Shown: one piece after another, positions 57,782-64,000 of the stretch
Position numbering within the stretch: the stretch's first letter is position 1
Layout of the letters: each line of letters opens with the position of its first letter
DNA from: FEN-1139 sp964396375
GTDB taxonomy: Bacteria > Myxococcota_A > Polyangia > Polyangiales > Polyangiaceae
Assembly: GCA_964396375.1 (NCBI GenBank)
Contig: CAYNEY010000008.1
Span: forward strand, 71,851-135,850
DNA: 64,000 nt
Direction of reading: 5' to 3'
Notes under the pieces: generated by a model
The model's database searches: none
What the model saw: only the letters and a program-made list of their open reading frames with translations
What the model was told of the DNA's origin: nothing
Position numbers and translations under genes: made by a program

Positions 57782-59758
57782 TCACCGACTCTGGTACCGG
57801 GTCCCGTCGAAACGGTAACTTCTGAGCCGACCGCTTCCCCAGGGCAGCGGCAAGGGTTCGAAGCCCCCCGTCGGCGTCGTATCCTCGGGAAATGGATAGG
57901 TCTTGGCCGTAAATCCATGGGCTCGTCCGGGCACGATCTCAATCGTGGTCGCCTGGTCCGCCTCGGAATGGAACCGTAACCCACCGAGCAGGACGTGCCC
58001 ATCGAAGCGCCGCCCCGTCTCGGCCGCAAAAATCCTTCGGATTGCGTCGTCGGTGACCTGATAGACCACGAAGACGAGGCGCTCCACCGGTTTCTCTTCG
58101 AGCTCCTTGCTCGACTTGGCCGTGATGAGCGCGCGCACCAGGATCTCGGCCTTGCCGTCGCCGGTCAGGTCGGCGGCGGTCACATCCACGATGTCCTCGG
58201 GCTTGGCTACGCCGATGGTCGTAAAGACGTAGCTTGCTCCAGCGCGGAATCCCTTGCCAAAACAGACGATGTCGCGCTCGTGGATCAGCACTCGCTCCGT
58301 ATCGCTTCCACCCGCCACGTCCGTCACGAAATCAAAGCGGGGCGTCTTGCTCTTCACCCCGCGATCTTTCCGGTAAAGGGCGTAGACTTGGTCGAGGAGT
58401 TCATCGCTGGAAGGCGCGCGGGGCCGCGGCGGTCGGTTTCCCTCGCCGCCCGAAGCCGATCCACTCGACGTAACGGGGCGTCCCTTGGCCATTTTGGGCC
58501 CCGCGCCCCGGCGCTTCTTGCCGGGCGCCACACGGGTCTCGTCCAGCGTGGTGAACTTGCCGCCCTGCCAACCGATGACCCGCTTCTCGATCGGGTCCCA
58601 AGGGAGCAACGAGGACTCCATGTCCGAGGGCCGCGGCTCGGTGTACGAGGACTCCTCGAAGCCCTCCGCCGAATCCTGACCAATCTCGAGCACCGGAAGC
58701 CCCGCCTTCTTGCCGATCCGAACCTGATTGTGCAACTCGCCAGCAGCGCTCTTCACGCCGATCTCGTGGACGTAGGCCATCTGAAGCGAATCGTTGGCAG
58801 TAAGGCGGAGCACCTCCACGATCTCACGGTACTGATCCGAAGAGCCGACCCGCACCACCACCACGATCTCCGAGCGGCCGTCGCCATCGAAGTCTGCGAG
58901 TTCGAGACGGGGCACTTGGTTTGCGCTGCGCACTCCGAGATCCGAGAGCACGTACTCGGCACCGCCTCGGAAGCGGGCCCCCATCACCACCAGATAGCGA
59001 CCGAAGAGAGCCACCCGCTCCCACATGGCATCACCGGCCACATTGCCAAAGAGTTCTCGACTCGGCTCGATCCCGATGCCCTCGGAACGCAAGACGGCGT
59101 TGTACAGCGCGTACTCGGGCTCGGTCAGCAGCGCCGGGAGAGCCGTCCCGCTCTTTCCGGTACTGGTGCCAACGGTGCCCAACACTCGGCCTGGCGCAGA
59201 AGCATCGGTGTACGTGAGCGCGGCACGCAACCCAACTCGCACTCGATTGGCCTCAGGCAGCACGCTCCAGGGGATCTTGGCCTCGAAGGTCAGCCCCTCG
59301 CCGTCGGGGGCTTCCACCAGCTCCGCTTGAGACACCTTCTTGCCCGCCACCTTCACGACACCCGGAAGTCTCCCCGGATTGCCGGGAAAGAGGTGGATCG
59401 TCACGGTGCGATACTTGCCTCGCCCCTCGGGAAAGGCCAGCGCGAGCGTTGCGTGATCCTCGTTGGGACCCGCTGCTGCGGTGCGGGCCCGAGTGGTGTC
59501 CCCGAGCCGCATCGCGACGTAAAGATGCGTATCGTCGTAGGCAAGCGCCCCTTCGGTGGCATCCTTGGTGGGGCGTCCGCTCACCGTCTTTCCGAGCGCC
59601 GTCCAACTCCCCGGAAGCTCACCGGGTTGACCGTCGATGCGGATCTTGGTGCCCGTCACCAAGGCCGCTGGCAGCATGTCACCCTCGGCAGCCGACGCCG
59701 CAGCAGCGCCAAGCAGGAGGCAAAGAACCCACCCACACCTCTGGAACAGACTTCTCAT
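57782..59758 (-). CDS. Secreted protein with CBM9-like and FG-GAP-like domains
   Basis: 658 aa. A signal peptide ends SAAEG near 29. Residues of about 40-220 look like a CBM9/DOMON-like beta domain: IDGQPGELPGSWTALGKT, GALAYDDTHLYVAMRLGD, FEAKIPWSVLP. The C-terminal part has two Asp-rich loops, ADFDGDGRSEIVVVV and ADLTGDGKAEILVRA, as in FG-GAP/integrin-type calcium-binding repeats. The Pro/Arg/Gly-rich region near 470-510 is a linker. ATG 59758 starts the signal; the frame is open further upstream. It is convergent with the LpoB pair and read in the same direction as pspA. Confidence 0.72.
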   Translation of the reverse strand: MRSLFQRCGWVLCLLLGAAAASAAEGDMLPAALVTGTKIRIDGQPGELPGSWTALGKTVSGRPTKDATEGALAYDDTHLYVAMRLGDTTRARTAAAGPNEDHATLALAFPEGRGKYRTVTIHLFPGNPGRLPGVVKVAGKKVSQAELVEAPDGEGLTFEAKIPWSVLPEANRVRVGLRAALTYTDASAPGRVLGTVGTSTGKSGTALPALLTEPEYALYNAVLRSEGIGIEPSRELFGNVAGDAMWERVALFGRYLVVMGARFRGGAEYVLSDLGVRSANQVPRLELADFDGDGRSEIVVVVRVGSSDQYREIVEVLRLTANDSLQMAYVHEIGVKSAAGELHNQVRIGKKAGLPVLEIGQDSAEGFEESSYTEPRPSDMESSLLPWDPIEKRVIGWQGGKFTTLDETRVAPGKKRRGAGPKMAKGRPVTSSGSASGGEGNRPPRPRAPSSDELLDQVYALYRKDRGVKSKTPRFDFVTDVAGGSDTERVLIHERDIVCFGKGFRAGASYVFTTIGVAKPEDIVDVTAADLTGDGKAEILVRALITAKSSKELEEKPVERLVFVVYQVTDDAIRRIFAAETGRRFDGHVLLGGLRFHSEADQATTIEIVPGRAHGFTAKTYPFPEDTTPTGGFEPLPLPWGSGRLRSYRFDGTRYQSR

Positions 59759-59795
59759 CGCAAGATTGCCCTCAGCTCGTCGCTTCAACCGACAT

Positions 59796-60614
59796 TCATG
59801 CCTTATGCTCGAGCCGCGGCTCTCCTGCATCCAGCTCGGCCAACGCCCGCGCCAACTCCTCACGTTCCGTATCCGAGAGCGGCGCCACCGCAGACTCGAC
59901 GCCTGCCTCCACCCGCACCGGAGCCGGCGCCGGCTCGGGCGGCAAGACACCCATCTTGCGCTTCAGCGCCACCAGATCTTCGTCGGAACCAACGGTGGAC
60001 TCTAGCTGCTGGAAGCGTTGGGCCAACACATCTCCACTGAAGTGCTCGGCCAGCTCCGCGCCCGCCTCGGCCTCCGCTTCCATCCGCTCGATCTTCTGGG
60101 ACATCCGGTCGAAGGCATCGAACGCGCTGGTGTTCCGGAGCCCGGTCATCGTCTCCTGGATCTGGCGCTGCGCCTCGGCGCGCTTCTTCCTCGCGATGAG
60201 GAGTGCCTTCTTCCGCTTGGCCTCTTCGATCTTGCCGTTCAAAGCGACCAGCGCAAGCTTCAGCTGGTCGACCGCAGACTTCTGCTTCTCCCACTGGACC
60301 TGATGTTGGTCGGCCAATCCCTTGTGCTCCTTCATACGAGCCAAGGCTTCTCGAGCTAGCTCATCGTTGCCGGCTTTCACCGCCAGCATCGCCCGTCGCT
60401 CCCACTCAGCAACCTTCTGTGCCTCCTGCTCAACCTGGCTGCGCAGCCGCTTCTCGTCGGCGATCGTCCCGGTTACCTGCTTTTTTGCCTCGAGGAGCTG
60501 CTCGTTCATCTCGATCAAGATCTGCTCGAGCATCTTCTCGGGATCTTCGGCGCGGGTGATGAGGTCGTTCAGGTTGGCCTTGATCAGTGTGGCAAGTCTC
60601 GCGAAGATTCCCAT
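59796..60614 (-). CDS. pspA: PspA/IM30-family membrane-stress protein
   Basis: 272 aa. PspA/IM30 family: MGIFARLATLIKANLNDLI and EDPEKMLEQILIEM at the N-terminus, then a long coiled coil with Glu/Lys/Gln (about 40-190). The protein binds damaged inner membrane from the cytoplasm and keeps its proton barrier. The tail (from about 200) is Pro/Glu-rich and acidic, longer than in E. coli. No pspBC or RpoN-type regulator is adjacent. It starts 3 nt after the upstream YbjN gene's stop, so these are one operon. Confidence 0.9.
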   Translation of the reverse strand: MGIFARLATLIKANLNDLITRAEDPEKMLEQILIEMNEQLLEAKKQVTGTIADEKRLRSQVEQEAQKVAEWERRAMLAVKAGNDELAREALARMKEHKGLADQHQVQWEKQKSAVDQLKLALVALNGKIEEAKRKKALLIARKKRAEAQRQIQETMTGLRNTSAFDAFDRMSQKIERMEAEAEAGAELAEHFSGDVLAQRFQQLESTVGSDEDLVALKRKMGVLPPEPAPAPVRVEAGVESAVAPLSDTEREELARALAELDAGEPRLEHKA

Positions 60615-60617
60615 GGC

Positions 60618-61025
60618 TCAGTCTCCCTCCTTCACAGTCGCCATCTGCCGCAAGGCAGGCACATGCTCAGCCAAGGCCAGGCTCACCTCAGACAACGCAG
60701 CGCCAAGCTCGTTCTCGTCCAAGTTCGCGAGTTCGAGGGCTGCCGTCAGGACTACCCGCTCCCCAACCAGCCCATAGGCGGCGTGTACCAGGTCGCCCGC
60801 GTTCAACTCCAGCAGTCGCCGGTAGAAAGCAACCGCGCGCACGCTGTCCGCGAAGCTCACCTCTCCCACGTTGACCTCGATCAACACCACCGGTGACTCA
60901 ACGCGCACGACGGCAGGCGCCTGATCGCGGGCCACCCGCACCAGCCACGTACCCTCCGAGAGCCGCTCGACGGCATGCCCGCGCTGCTCCAGGAACCTCT
61001 CGACGTCCTCGACTGTCCTTGCCAT
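60618..61025 (-). CDS. YbjN-like small protein upstream of pspA
   Basis: 135 aa from ATG 61025. The order of strands and helices, with DVERFLEQRGHAVERL, TWLVRVARDQAPAVVRVES, VVLIEVNVGEV, AVAFYRRLLELNAGDLVHAAYGL and VVLTAALELANLDENELGAALSEVSLALAEHV, resembles YbjN/type III secretion-chaperone-like proteins. Their general role is binding partner proteins in stress responses. A second ATG at 61043 would add six residues. The 3-nt gap to pspA implies a functional pair. The frame is open far upstream through guaB antisense, which is not coding. Confidence 0.65.
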   Translation of the reverse strand: MARTVEDVERFLEQRGHAVERLSEGTWLVRVARDQAPAVVRVESPVVLIEVNVGEVSFADSVRAVAFYRRLLELNAGDLVHAAYGLVGERVVLTAALELANLDENELGAALSEVSLALAEHVPALRQMATVKEGD

Positions 61026-61187
61026 GGGTGCGGAGCCTACCATGGGTGCTTGCCCCACGGGGAGATTGGACGGCTGGTTCGGCCGTGTTTTTGGGTGTTT
61101 GACCGGTTTTTTCGGTGACTTCGGCGGCCGGAGGCAGCAGGGTTCGCTCGGGACTGGCCAGGGTGGGGTCCTGGTGTATGGTTCGGC

Positions 61188-62639
61188 ATGTTGGATCGAA
61201 AGCTGCGCGAGTGTCTCACCTTCGATGACGTGATGCTCGTCCCGGCGTACAGTGACGTGCTGCCACCTCAGGTGGACGTACGAAGCCGGCTCACGAAGCA
61301 GATCGTCCTCAACTGCCCCATCGTGAGCGCCGCGATGGATACCGTGACCGAGGCACGCTCGGCGATCACCATGGCTCGTCAAGGCGGGATCGGGATCCTC
61401 CACAAGAACATGAGTGTGCTCGGCCAGGCCCACGAGGTCGATCGGGTGAAGCGCGCGGAAAGCGGCATCATCACCGATCCGGTCACCGTTAGTCCCGAAC
61501 AGTCGCTCCGACAAGCCGTCTCGATCATGCGGCAGCATGATGTCTCGGGCGTGCCGGTGGTCGAGGGGAAGAGACCGGTCGGGATCCTGACCGCACGCGA
61601 CATCCGCTTCGAGAAGAACCTCGACCAACCCGTGAGCGCGCTCATGACCACCGAGCTTGTCACCGTGCCGCCGGGCGTGAAACCGGAAGAGGCACGCGAG
61701 CTCTTGCACCGGCACCGCATCGAGAAGCTGCTGGTGGTCGAAGGCGGACAGTTGGTGGGCCTCATCACCATCAAGGATCTGCTGCAGGCCGAGCGCAATC
61801 CGAACGCGCTCAAGGATGAGCGAAGCCGGCTTCGAGTCGGCGCCGCGATAGGCCCCGGACCTGATCGTCGTGAACGCATGGACGCCCTGATCGAAGCTGG
61901 TGTGGACGTGATCTGCGTGGATACGGCCCATGGCCATTCCCGCGGGGTCATCGACACGGTGGCCGAGTTGAAAGCGCGCCATCCCCGGGTCCAGGTGATC
62001 GCCGGCAACGTCGCCACGGCCGCGGGGACACTAGCGCTGATTGAGGCCGGTGCGGATGCCGTGAAGGTAGGCATGGGTCCCGGAAGCATCTGTACGACAC
62101 GGATCGTGGCTGGCGTGGGCGTCCCCCAGATCTCGGCGATAGCCGACTGCGCCGAGGTCGCAGACCAACACGGCGTGCCGGTCATTGCCGATGGCGGCAT
62201 CAAGTATTCGGGGGAAGTGGTAAAGGCCCTGGCCGCCGGCGCCTCCAGCGTGATGATCGGTTCACTCTTCGCCGGCACGGATGAGGCTCCCGGTGAACTC
62301 GTGCTCTACCAGGGCAGAAGCTACAAGGTGTACCGAGGCATGGGCTCGCTCGGCGCGATGAAGCGCGGCTCGAAGGATCGCTATGGCCAGGCGGGCATCG
62401 CCGAGGAGAAGCTGGTGCCCGAAGGCATCGAAGGCCGCGTACCCCACCGAGGTTCGCTCGGCAGCATCATCGATCAGCTGGTCGGGGGCATCCGCGCCGG
62501 TATGGGCTACACCGGATGCCGCACCATCGAGGAGCTCCGCAAGAAGGCCGAGTTCGTACGCATCAGCTCCCAGGGCCTGCGTGAGAGCCACGTGCACGAC
62601 GTGTTCATCACCGAAGAGGCGCCGAACTACCACGTCTAG
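61188..62639 (+). CDS. guaB: IMP dehydrogenase
   Basis: 483 aa, normal length. Converts IMP to XMP with NAD, the rate-limiting step to GTP. The N-terminal TIM-barrel part has LTFDDVMLVPAYSDVLP. Two CBS domains (about 95-205) have VSIMRQHDVSGVPVVEGKRPVG. The catalytic loop GPGSICTTR holds Cys302. The flap motif YKVYRGMGSLGAM and the C-terminal EGIEGRVPHRGSLG are present. ATG 61188. Upstream is the divergent YbjN gene. Downstream are two tRNA-Ser genes. Confidence 0.97.
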   Translation: MLDRKLRECLTFDDVMLVPAYSDVLPPQVDVRSRLTKQIVLNCPIVSAAMDTVTEARSAITMARQGGIGILHKNMSVLGQAHEVDRVKRAESGIITDPVTVSPEQSLRQAVSIMRQHDVSGVPVVEGKRPVGILTARDIRFEKNLDQPVSALMTTELVTVPPGVKPEEARELLHRHRIEKLLVVEGGQLVGLITIKDLLQAERNPNALKDERSRLRVGAAIGPGPDRRERMDALIEAGVDVICVDTAHGHSRGVIDTVAELKARHPRVQVIAGNVATAAGTLALIEAGADAVKVGMGPGSICTTRIVAGVGVPQISAIADCAEVADQHGVPVIADGGIKYSGEVVKALAAGASSVMIGSLFAGTDEAPGELVLYQGRSYKVYRGMGSLGAMKRGSKDRYGQAGIAEEKLVPEGIEGRVPHRGSLGSIIDQLVGGIRAGMGYTGCRTIEELRKKAEFVRISSQGLRESHVHDVFITEEAPNYHV

Positions 62640-62707
62640 CTCACCACCTCCCGATCCGCACCGACCGGCCAACCAGGCCCCCTCCCCACTGTCGGGGCTG
62701 CTTCGGA

Positions 62708-62736
62708 TTGACAGCCCTGCCCTCCGCTGCCAGATT
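62708..62736 (+). promoter_or_regulatory. Promoter of the tRNA-Ser pair
   Basis: TTGACA (62708-62713) is a perfect -35, with 17 nt to CAGATT (62731-62736), three of six matches to the -10. Transcription would begin about 7 nt later, right at the first tRNA base. This is a typical tRNA promoter arrangement. Confidence 0.6.
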
Positions 62737-62743
62737 CCGCCGC

Positions 62744-62833
62744 GGAGAGATGTCCGAGCGGTCGAAGGTACCTGATTCGAAATCAGGTGTGCCCTAACGG
62801 GTACCGAGGGTTCGAATCCCTCTCTCTCCGCCA
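62744..62833 (+). tRNA. tRNA-Ser (anticodon CGA), CCA encoded
   Basis: The acceptor arms GGAGAGA (62744-62750) and TCTCTCC (62823-62829) pair fully, with G as discriminator and CCA at 62831-62833. The anticodon stem CTGA/TCAG encloses TTCGAAA, so the anticodon is CGA, reading UCG. The long variable arm and GGTTCGAATCC T-loop are typical of tRNA-Ser. Confidence 0.95.
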
Positions 62834-62841
62834 AGGATCGC

Positions 62842-62930
<89 letters not shown>

Positions 62931-62981
62931 CAAGTTTACTGACAGAGCCGCGATTCAGCGAAGCCAATTGAGTCGCGTGTT

Positions 62982-63001
62982 CGAGGCATTCTCGCTTTTT
63001 T
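62982..63001 (+). terminator. Weak terminator after the tRNA pair
   Basis: A 4-bp stem CGAG (62982-62985)/CTCG (62991-62994) with a GCATT loop is followed by TTTTTT at 62996-63001. The stem is short, so strength is doubtful. Confidence 0.4.
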
Positions 63002-63114
63002 CGGTTTGTCCGGCGTGCAAACGGCAAGACTCGATCACGACGTATGCCAGGGCGTTTCATGCCACGCGCTGATGCGCCTCTCGCCGCGTGTCGCAATGCG
63101 CTAGAATCGACCAG

Positions 63115-63354
63115 TTGAGTCCAACCGTCTTTCGCCACGGACCGTATCGGTTCTTCTTCTTTTCGCGAGAAGAAGTCCGGACGCATGTTCACGTCATGTC
63201 CCCTGAGGGCGAAGCCAAGTTCTGGCTCGAGCCAACAGTTGCATTGGACCATTTCGACGGCCTCAACCAACACCAACTGAAACAGCTACACCGAATTGTC
63301 GAGGAGCGCAGCGATGAAATCCTCAAAGCGTGGAAAGACCACTTCGGCCGTTGA
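63115..63354 (+). CDS. DUF4160-family small protein
   Basis: 79 aa from TTG 63115, which gives the family-typical N-terminus SPTVFRHGPYRFFFFSREE; a GTG at 63088 would add nine residues. The rest (VRTHVHVMSPEGEAKFWLEPTVAL, then LKQLHRIVEERSDEILKAWKDHF) is characteristic of DUF4160. Small DUF4160 proteins are often next to a DUF2442 gene, as here. Toxin-antitoxin or regulatory roles have been suggested for such pairs, but none is shown for this one. It overlaps the DUF2442 gene by 41 nt. Confidence 0.75.
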   Translation: MSPTVFRHGPYRFFFFSREEVRTHVHVMSPEGEAKFWLEPTVALDHFDGLNQHQLKQLHRIVEERSDEILKAWKDHFGR

Positions 63355-63667
63355 GGTGCAGCACATTTCAGCCCACGGTTTTTGGCTCTTCGTCGAGGCG
63401 ACGGCGCGCGAGTACTTCTTGCCGTTCAGCGAGTTTCCGTGGTTCAAGCAGGCGCGCATTGCTGACATCCTCGGCGTCGAGATTGAGCGCGCTCACATCC
63501 TGCATTGGCCAAAACTCGATGTGGATCTCGATCTCTGCCAACTCGAGGATCCGAAACGCTATCCGCTCGTTGCACGGACCAGGGAAGGAACACCTCCGCT
63601 TCGGATTGCGCAGAAGCGGACCAAGTCGCGCGCGGGGATTCGCAGCGTCGAGCGTGCGGCGCGGTGA
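63314..63667 (+). CDS. DUF2442-family protein
   Basis: 117 aa from ATG 63314 with GAGGAG about 6 nt upstream. DUF2442 fold: FWLFVEATAREYFLPFSEFPWFKQARIADILGVE, then ILHWPKLDVDLDLCQLEDP. The C-terminus is basic (QKRTKSRAGIRSVERAAR), suggesting nucleic-acid binding. It overlaps the end of the DUF4160 gene in a different frame. Confidence 0.8.
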   Translation: MKSSKRGKTTSAVEVQHISAHGFWLFVEATAREYFLPFSEFPWFKQARIADILGVEIERAHILHWPKLDVDLDLCQLEDPKRYPLVARTREGTPPLRIAQKRTKSRAGIRSVERAAR

Positions 63668-63673
63668 CGCAGG

Positions 63674-63899
63674 CTACAGCGCAGCTGCGATGGCTTCGAG
63701 GATGCGGTCCACGGCAACCAACGGCTGTTGCATGACGAGCGCGGCATCGAGATGCAAGACGCGGTAGCCCAGGCGGGTAGGCACCCAATCGCGGCGCTCA
63801 TCAGCCGCAACGCGCCGATGATGCCAAAGGTCATCAACTCCCACGATGACACGCAGGGATTTCGGCAGCCATCGACATCGCTCCTCCGCCCGAAAGTGT
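63674..63899 (-). pseudogene. 3' exon of a DUF559-type nuclease gene interrupted by a group II intron
   Basis: The frame, read leftwards, gives about 75 residues ending in a stop at 63674. It contains LRVIVGVDDLWHHRR and ADERRDWVPTRLGYRVLHLDA, matching the C-terminal half of DUF559/Vsr-type endonucleases, where VDG and the H-x-R-x-x-x-D-x-x-R-D-x-x-L motif are usual. Here the pair is VDD, not VDG. The rest of the gene is not visible: the sequence upstream (63900 onwards) is intron. Exons would be joined by splicing, so the gene may be functional; the tag pseudogene marks the interruption. Confidence 0.6.
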
Positions 63900-64000
63900 G
63901 TCGAGTAGGGTCCCCCGTCGCTGAGGGCCCCTCTCACAGAACCGCACTTGTGCTGTTCACATACGGCTCGTCGGGACGGCAGGTTATGACCCCTGCCGCC
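63900..64000 (-). mobile_element. 3' end of a group II intron (domains V and VI)
   Basis: Reading leftwards, the segment 63969-63939 starts GAGCCG and ends CGGTTC, and it folds as a domain V-like hairpin of 9 + 3 bp with a 2-nt bulge on the 3' side. The usual length is 34 nt; here it is 31. Next, 63934-63903 folds as domain VI: GAGAGGG pairs with CCCT-A-CTC, leaving one unpaired A (63906), as expected of the branch point. The intron would end in CGAC at 63900 (or CGACAC at 63898), in line with the 3' AY rule. The reverse transcriptase gene, if any, would lie beyond 64000. Confidence 0.72.

Noticed and set aside
57995..60040. Long open frame on the plus strand, antisense to the secreted CBM9-like gene
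   Set aside because: Its residues (His/Arg/Gly-rich, no domain) are what high-GC antisense frames give. The minus-strand frame has a signal peptide and recognisable domains.
63674..63937. Continuous 87-residue protein through the intron end
   Set aside because: The first 13 residues come from the intron's domain VI and splice site, not the exon.

Overview
High-GC bacterial chromosome from an environmental, probably free-living Gram-negative bacterium. The gene repertoire best fits a myxobacterium-like lineage (Myxococcota, perhaps Polyangia): many Gly/Ser-rich lipoproteins, a eukaryote-like Ser/Thr kinase, an OmpA with thrombospondin type-3 repeats, a fibro-slime protein, a choice-of-anchor A/CBM2 lipoprotein, a MoxR/Bat operon and large membrane glycosyltransferases. 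The taxonomic call is inference. No plasmid, phage or CRISPR is visible; the only mobile element recognised is the 3' end of a group II intron at the right edge.

Layout. 1-10.7 kb: a partial CBM2/choice-of-anchor A lipoprotein, a fused membrane/spermidine-synthase-like protein, pyruvate kinase, release factor 3, and small lipoprotein and membrane genes. 10.9-15.4 kb: a tightly overlapping five-gene operon for a group 3b-type NAD(P)-linked [NiFe] hydrogenase and its maturation protease, convergent with an orphan DNA methyltransferase. 16.2-22 kb: a cell-surface glycosylation cluster, including a membrane glycosyltransferase fused to a discoidin-like domain. 22-28 kb: a metzincin lipoprotein, an SMR/EamA-type transporter, glycogen synthase, glycyl-tRNA synthetase alpha and a large lipoprotein. 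28.4-37.4 kb: MoxR, DUF58, VWA and BatD genes joined by 4-bp overlaps. 37.4-42.3 kb: a VanW-family protein, then an acidic protein, an RNase HII-like protein with an altered active site, and a MATE exporter. 42.4-49.2 kb: a Ser/Thr kinase with an upstream palindrome, an orphan MCE (MlaD-like) protein with a barrel-like C-terminus, a CAP-domain lipoprotein and OmpA/TSP3. 49.4-51.6 kb: two surface lipoproteins, one apparently a circularly permuted GH45 endoglucanase fold. 51.8-55.4 kb: rpmG diverging from rpmH-rnpA-yidD-yidC-khpB. 55.8-61 kb: an LpoB-like pair, a secreted FG-GAP protein, and a YbjN-PspA pair. 61.2-62.9 kb: guaB and two tRNA-Ser genes. 63.1-64 kb: a DUF4160/DUF2442 pair and a DUF559-type nuclease gene interrupted by a group II intron.

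Main themes are envelope biogenesis and surface decoration (YidC, Bat, LpoB, MCE, OmpA, glycosyltransferases, lipoproteins), central housekeeping (pyk, prfC, glyQ, guaB, rpmH operon) and redox balance (hydrogenase). The strongest leads are the permuted GH45-like lipoprotein, the RNase HII-like protein that appears to lack one catalytic Asp and the GRG motif, the MCE protein that may span the envelope, and the intron-interrupted nuclease gene.
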